Below, in pieces: positions 14,512 through 17,813 of a DNA stretch of 17,813 bases. The notes beneath the pieces are model-generated. The model did not search any database and had not been told where the DNA came from. It saw only the letters and a list, made by a program, of their open reading frames with translations. Numbering within the stretch: position 1 is the stretch's first letter; every line of letters begins with the position of its first letter. Position numbers and translations under genes: made by a program. Source of the stretch: CAYYTU01 sp964474655 (lineage in GTDB: Bacteria > Chloroflexota > Anaerolineae > B4-G1); contig CAYYTU010000059.1 in assembly GCA_964474655.1 (NCBI GenBank), positions 1-17,813 on the forward strand, given 5' to 3'.

Positions 14512-16476
14512 GTGATCTTGGGACAAGGGGAGTCGGTGGAAAAGCAGGAAATGCAGCGGGTGCTTGATCTTCGTCTGCTGGGGAAGCCTCGTTTGTTGTA
14601 TCAGGATGCTTCTTTTGCTGCTGAGCTGGCTGGAAAGGAGCAATCTTTGCTCATCTACCTGGCCTGTCAGCCGGACCGCCGTTTCTCTCGCGAGCATCTG
14701 GCTACGCTGCTGTGGGGCGAGGCGGCCCAATCGCGGGCTCGTTACAACCTGCGCCGGGCCTTGTGGCACCTGCGTAGCGTTCTGAAGCAGCTGGGCTTTC
14801 CTCCAGATGATTACCTGGGCTCTGAAGGCGACGAGGTCTTTATCCCGCCCGGGGCGCCCTATCGGGTGGATGTCCGCGATTTTGAGCGGGAGCTTAACAC
14901 TTGTCTCCGCCAGTTTTCGTCCCCGGCCTCCCCTGCGGCGCAGCTGATGGAGCACGTCGAGGCGGTGCTTGCCCCTTATCGCGGTCAGTTTCTCCAGGGC
15001 TTTTCTGTCTCCCGGGCACCGGGCTTCGAGGAGTGGGTCGTGCTGGAGCGCGAGCGTCTCTTTATGCTGGCTCTCCGGGCTTTGACTGGCTTGATCCAGA
15101 GTTTTATCGCCTGGGGCGAGCGGGATGAGGCCATTGTTGCCTGTCGACGTTTTCTGGCTCTTGACCCCCTGCAAGAGGATATGAATCGTCTGTTGATGCG
15201 CCTCTACTGGGAGACGGGGCAACGGGCGCAGGCGCTCCGGCATTATCGAACGTATCGGGATCGTCTCCGGTGCGAGCTGGATGTGGAACCCCTGGAGGAG
15301 ACAGAGGAGCTTTACCAGCGTATCCTGCGGCGGGAGGCTTTCCCCAGAACGGTCTCCTCTTTGACCTTGACCTCTCGTCTCACGGCGCCCACGCCTTCGC
15401 CGGATCTACTTCTGCGTCAGCGCCTTCTCAAGCGTCTCGATCAGGGGTTATCTCTTCCTCTCACGCTTCTATCTGCACCTCCAGGTTATGGCAAGACCAC
15501 ATTGTTATCCCAGTGGTTAGAATCGCGTTCGCAGGGGGAGCAGCGCCGAGGGGCTTTAGTTGCGTGGTACACGATCAGCGAGCTGGATAACACGCCTCTG
15601 GCATTTATTGAGGGCCTGGCCTCTTCCCTGGCGCGGCTCCATCCCGCCGTCGGAGAGGCCTTGCGAGAAGTGTACAGCGTTCCGGCGCTGCCGAACAGCG
15701 CGCGGCAAGCGGCCAGCGTGGTAGTGAACGCAGGGGCGCGCTTGAAGCCGACGCCGTTTGTGATCATCCTCGATGCCTTGGAGCGTATGACGCATCCAGA
15801 AAGTCAGAACTTGCTCCAATTCCTGTTGCGCCATTGGCCTGCCAACGGCCACCTTTACCTGGCCACGCGGATCGATCCTCCGCTTCCGCTGTCGCGTCTA
15901 CGCGTCCGGGGGCAGCTTCTGGAGCTGCGTGCGGCTGATCTGCGCTTCACGGAGGAAGAGGTGACGAAGTTGTTGGGACAAGTCCCCGCTATTGGCCTCA
16001 GTCCAGCCGAAATTGATGACCTGGTAAGGCGTTCTGAGGGCTGGATAGCGCCTCTCTGGCTCGCTACCAACGCTTTGGGTCGCTTCACGGTCACCCTGGA
16101 CGATGTGTGGACCGGTATTTTTGCCTATCTGCGTGAGGAGGTGTTGGCTTTCCAGCCCGAGCGGATACGACGCTTTCTTCTGCGAAGCGCCGTCCTGGAT
16201 TATTTGACGCCTGGCCTCTGTCGCGCCGTCGTTGGAGTACCAGACGGGGTGGACAACGTGGCCGCGTGGCTGGCCGATCTGGAGAAGCGTAACCTCTTCC
16301 TGCGGCGCACCGGCTCCAGGAAGCTCGGTGGGGAGCTGAGGTATACCTATCATCCCATCTTCCTGGCTTTCTTGCGGGCCGAGCTTCGGTACTCCTCTGA
16401 CATCGACGTGAATCTTACTTCCTCCGATAACGCCGGCGCCGACTTCTCCGGCTTGCCGCTTGGTGTCACAGTGTAA
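14512..16476 (+). CDS. SARP-type activator fused to a MalT-like STAND ATPase, no C-terminal sensor
   Basis: A predicted transcription activator of 654 residues. The N-terminal part (about 15-110) has the winged-helix shape of SARP regulators (SREHLATLLWGE, then RARYNLRRALWHLRSVL), and about 130-275 matches the bacterial transcriptional activation domain with helical repeats (the stretch ending ALRHYRTYRDRLRCEL). A STAND/MalT-like NTPase follows, with P-loop SAPPGYGKTT (321-330). Its Walker B reads IILDALERM (D421, A422), where the family usually has two acids. The winged-helix tail of the ATPase ends near residue 630. Relatives normally continue with several hundred residues of TPR sensor repeats, absent here; the stop at 16474-16476 is followed by an unrelated gene. 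Start is uncertain: GTG at 14512, GTG at 14536 and ATG at 14551 are all in frame, and none has an ideal ribosome site. Confidence 0.82.
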   Translation: MILGQGESVEKQEMQRVLDLRLLGKPRLLYQDASFAAELAGKEQSLLIYLACQPDRRFSREHLATLLWGEAAQSRARYNLRRALWHLRSVLKQLGFPPDDYLGSEGDEVFIPPGAPYRVDVRDFERELNTCLRQFSSPASPAAQLMEHVEAVLAPYRGQFLQGFSVSRAPGFEEWVVLERERLFMLALRALTGLIQSFIAWGERDEAIVACRRFLALDPLQEDMNRLLMRLYWETGQRAQALRHYRTYRDRLRCELDVEPLEETEELYQRILRREAFPRTVSSLTLTSRLTAPTPSPDLLLRQRLLKRLDQGLSLPLTLLSAPPGYGKTTLLSQWLESRSQGEQRRGALVAWYTISELDNTPLAFIEGLASSLARLHPAVGEALREVYSVPALPNSARQAASVVVNAGARLKPTPFVIILDALERMTHPESQNLLQFLLRHWPANGHLYLATRIDPPLPLSRLRVRGQLLELRAADLRFTEEEVTKLLGQVPAIGLSPAEIDDLVRRSEGWIAPLWLATNALGRFTVTLDDVWTGIFAYLREEVLAFQPERIRRFLLRSAVLDYLTPGLCRAVVGVPDGVDNVAAWLADLEKRNLFLRRTGSRKLGGELRYTYHPIFLAFLRAELRYSSDIDVNLTSSDNAGADFSGLPLGVTV

Positions 16477-16653
16477 CTTTCGATCTATGATCGCCTCTTA
16501 GGTACTAGAGATTTCGTGAGTAAAGCTGCGAATCTGGTCGAGATTTATTGCCATGGTGCATCGGAGGGATGTTTTATGTAATCTTCGGTCTGGGAAGATG
16601 AGGAATTAGACGAGACGTTCGTATTAGTTTATCACCAACACGGAGGAAAAGAA

Positions 16654-17813
16654 ATGAATCGTGAAACGTTTTTGAGCATCGTTTCGGATGAGAAGTCACA
16701 TATGTTGCGTCTGGGTCTAACAGCTGGATTAGCTATCTTGATCCTCGGAGCTTTGCTCTGGGGACTGCGCGGGGTGGGATCTTCGCATGCTGATTCTGAC
16801 GTCCTTTACGTCGACGGAGCGTTAGGGCAAGATGTAGATACGTGCGGGACGACGAGTCAGCCCTGTGAGACCATCTCGTACACTCTCAACGCTCGCGCCG
16901 GCAGTGGCGACACCATCCACGTGGCGCAGGGGGTCTACACGGAGAATCTTTTCATCAGCAAGACCGTAAGGCTGGAAGGCGGCTATGAGGCCACAAGCTG
17001 GACTCGGGACATAGAGCAGTACAAGACGATCATCGACGGGTCGAACAGCCGCCCGGTTTGGGGTGAATGGGACGAGAAATGGGCCCGTTATCCCACCGTG
17101 ATTACCGACAGCGGCGAGTACAAAATGTGGTATGTCGGTTACGATCGCAACGAAGTCGGGCGCATCGGCTATGCCACCTCGACCAATGGGATTGACTGGA
17201 CCAAGCACGCCGGCAATCCCGTGCTCGATGTGGGCAGCGGCAGTGCCTGGGACTCACAAGAGTTAGAATCGCCCACCATTATAAAGAAAGATGGCACCTA
17301 CAAGATGTGGTATGCCGGGCAGGCCCCCGATGATACCTGGCAGATCGGCTATGTCACATCCTCCAATGGCATCAACTGGGAAAAGCATACGGCTAATCCT
17401 GTAATCGAGGTGGGAGGCGAGGATTGGAATGATCGGGCGGTAGCTACCCCTTACGTCCTGCAAGAGGGGGGAACGTATAAGATGTGGTTGCAAACTCTTG
17501 ACGGTGACTGGACGTCGTATATCGCCTACGCCACGTCCTCGGACGGCCTGGATTGGACGTGGGAGGATAAGAACCCGCTCCTTAGCCCCACGAATGCCTG
17601 GGAAGGATGGATCTGGGGGCCCAACGTGCTGCACGTAGGAAGCGAGTATCAGATGTGGTATAGCGCCTGGGGCAACGATGAGGGCCATACGGGCTATGCC
17701 ACGGCCACGAACGAGACCGATTGGACAAAGTACGACAATCCGGTGCTGAGCGGCACGCCAGGAGCGTGGGATGAGGGTGTGGCTTATGATCCCTCTGTGC
17801 TCTACGCGAACGG
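16654..17813 (+). CDS. membrane-anchored beta-helix/beta-propeller surface protein (3' end cut)
   Basis: An open frame of at least 386 residues that runs off the window. A hydrophobic segment at about 18-38 is a signal anchor or signal peptide. Residues 50-135 resemble the first turns of a secreted parallel beta-helix (YVDGALGQDVDTCGT, then TIHVAQGVYTENL and VRLEGGY). From residue 147 there are repeats of 57-60 residues starting at P147, P207, P266, P323 and P380. Each has a KMWY-like strand, GYATS and a DWTK-like end, as in five-bladed propellers of the GH43/GH32/GH130 glycosidase type. ATG at 16654 has GGAGG at 16642-16646. It probably acts outside the cell on, or in binding of, polysaccharide, but no catalytic residue can be assigned. 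It follows the SARP-STAND gene by 177 bases. Confidence 0.8.
   Translation, partial: MNRETFLSIVSDEKSHMLRLGLTAGLAILILGALLWGLRGVGSSHADSDVLYVDGALGQDVDTCGTTSQPCETISYTLNARAGSGDTIHVAQGVYTENLFISKTVRLEGGYEATSWTRDIEQYKTIIDGSNSRPVWGEWDEKWARYPTVITDSGEYKMWYVGYDRNEVGRIGYATSTNGIDWTKHAGNPVLDVGSGSAWDSQELESPTIIKKDGTYKMWYAGQAPDDTWQIGYVTSSNGINWEKHTANPVIEVGGEDWNDRAVATPYVLQEGGTYKMWLQTLDGDWTSYIAYATSSDGLDWTWEDKNPLLSPTNAWEGWIWGPNVLHVGSEYQMWYSAWGNDEGHTGYATATNETDWTKYDNPVLSGTPGAWDEGVAYDPSVLYAN

Noticed and set aside
16569..16601. Ten-codon leader-like frame ahead of the surface-protein gene
   Set aside because: GGAGG ends only one base before its ATG, too close for initiation, and the peptide shows no attenuator-like codon run.

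Overview
The window looks like chromosomal DNA from an uncultivated or little-studied member of the Chloroflexota, probably Anaerolineae-like. The basis is gene content only: an addB-addA pair, a cvpA-mutS2 operon, an activator of the SARP/MalT-like STAND type, a small winged-helix protein next to a lone receiver domain, and a membrane-anchored beta-helix/beta-propeller surface protein. There are no rRNA or tRNA genes, phage genes, transposase or CRISPR array. No marker gene allows a firm taxonomic call.

Left part (1-7692, + strand): addB and addA encode the two subunits of a recombination helicase-nuclease and are 19 bases apart in one operon. This stretch is very GC-rich and uses mostly C- or G-ending codons, so long antisense frames open opposite it. 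A ROK-family sugar kinase follows; its best start is a rare ATT codon behind a perfect ribosome binding site.

Middle part (7698-11211, - strand): an operon read from right to left encodes a CvpA-like membrane protein, MutS2 and a small ubiquitin-fold (MoaD/ThiS-like) protein that lacks the C-terminal Gly-Gly. A good extended -10 promoter lies upstream at 11263-11291. From 11212 to 11975 no convincing gene is seen; two fold-back (nested inverted repeat) structures lie there, directly in front of an ornithine aminotransferase gene (11976-13190, +).

Right part (13214-17813): a lone receiver domain and a winged-helix protein form a - strand pair. They are divergent from a SARP-STAND activator across a 334-base gap that holds a third fold-back repeat and a short palindrome. 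The last gene (16654 onward, cut by the window end) encodes a membrane-anchored surface protein with the start of a parallel beta-helix followed by five-bladed beta-propeller repeats. The regulators may serve the surface protein, but that rests on proximity alone. The most unusual points are the ATT start, the Gly-Gly-less ubiquitin-fold protein with MutS2, the activator that ends after its ATPase core, the composite surface protein and the three fold-back repeats.
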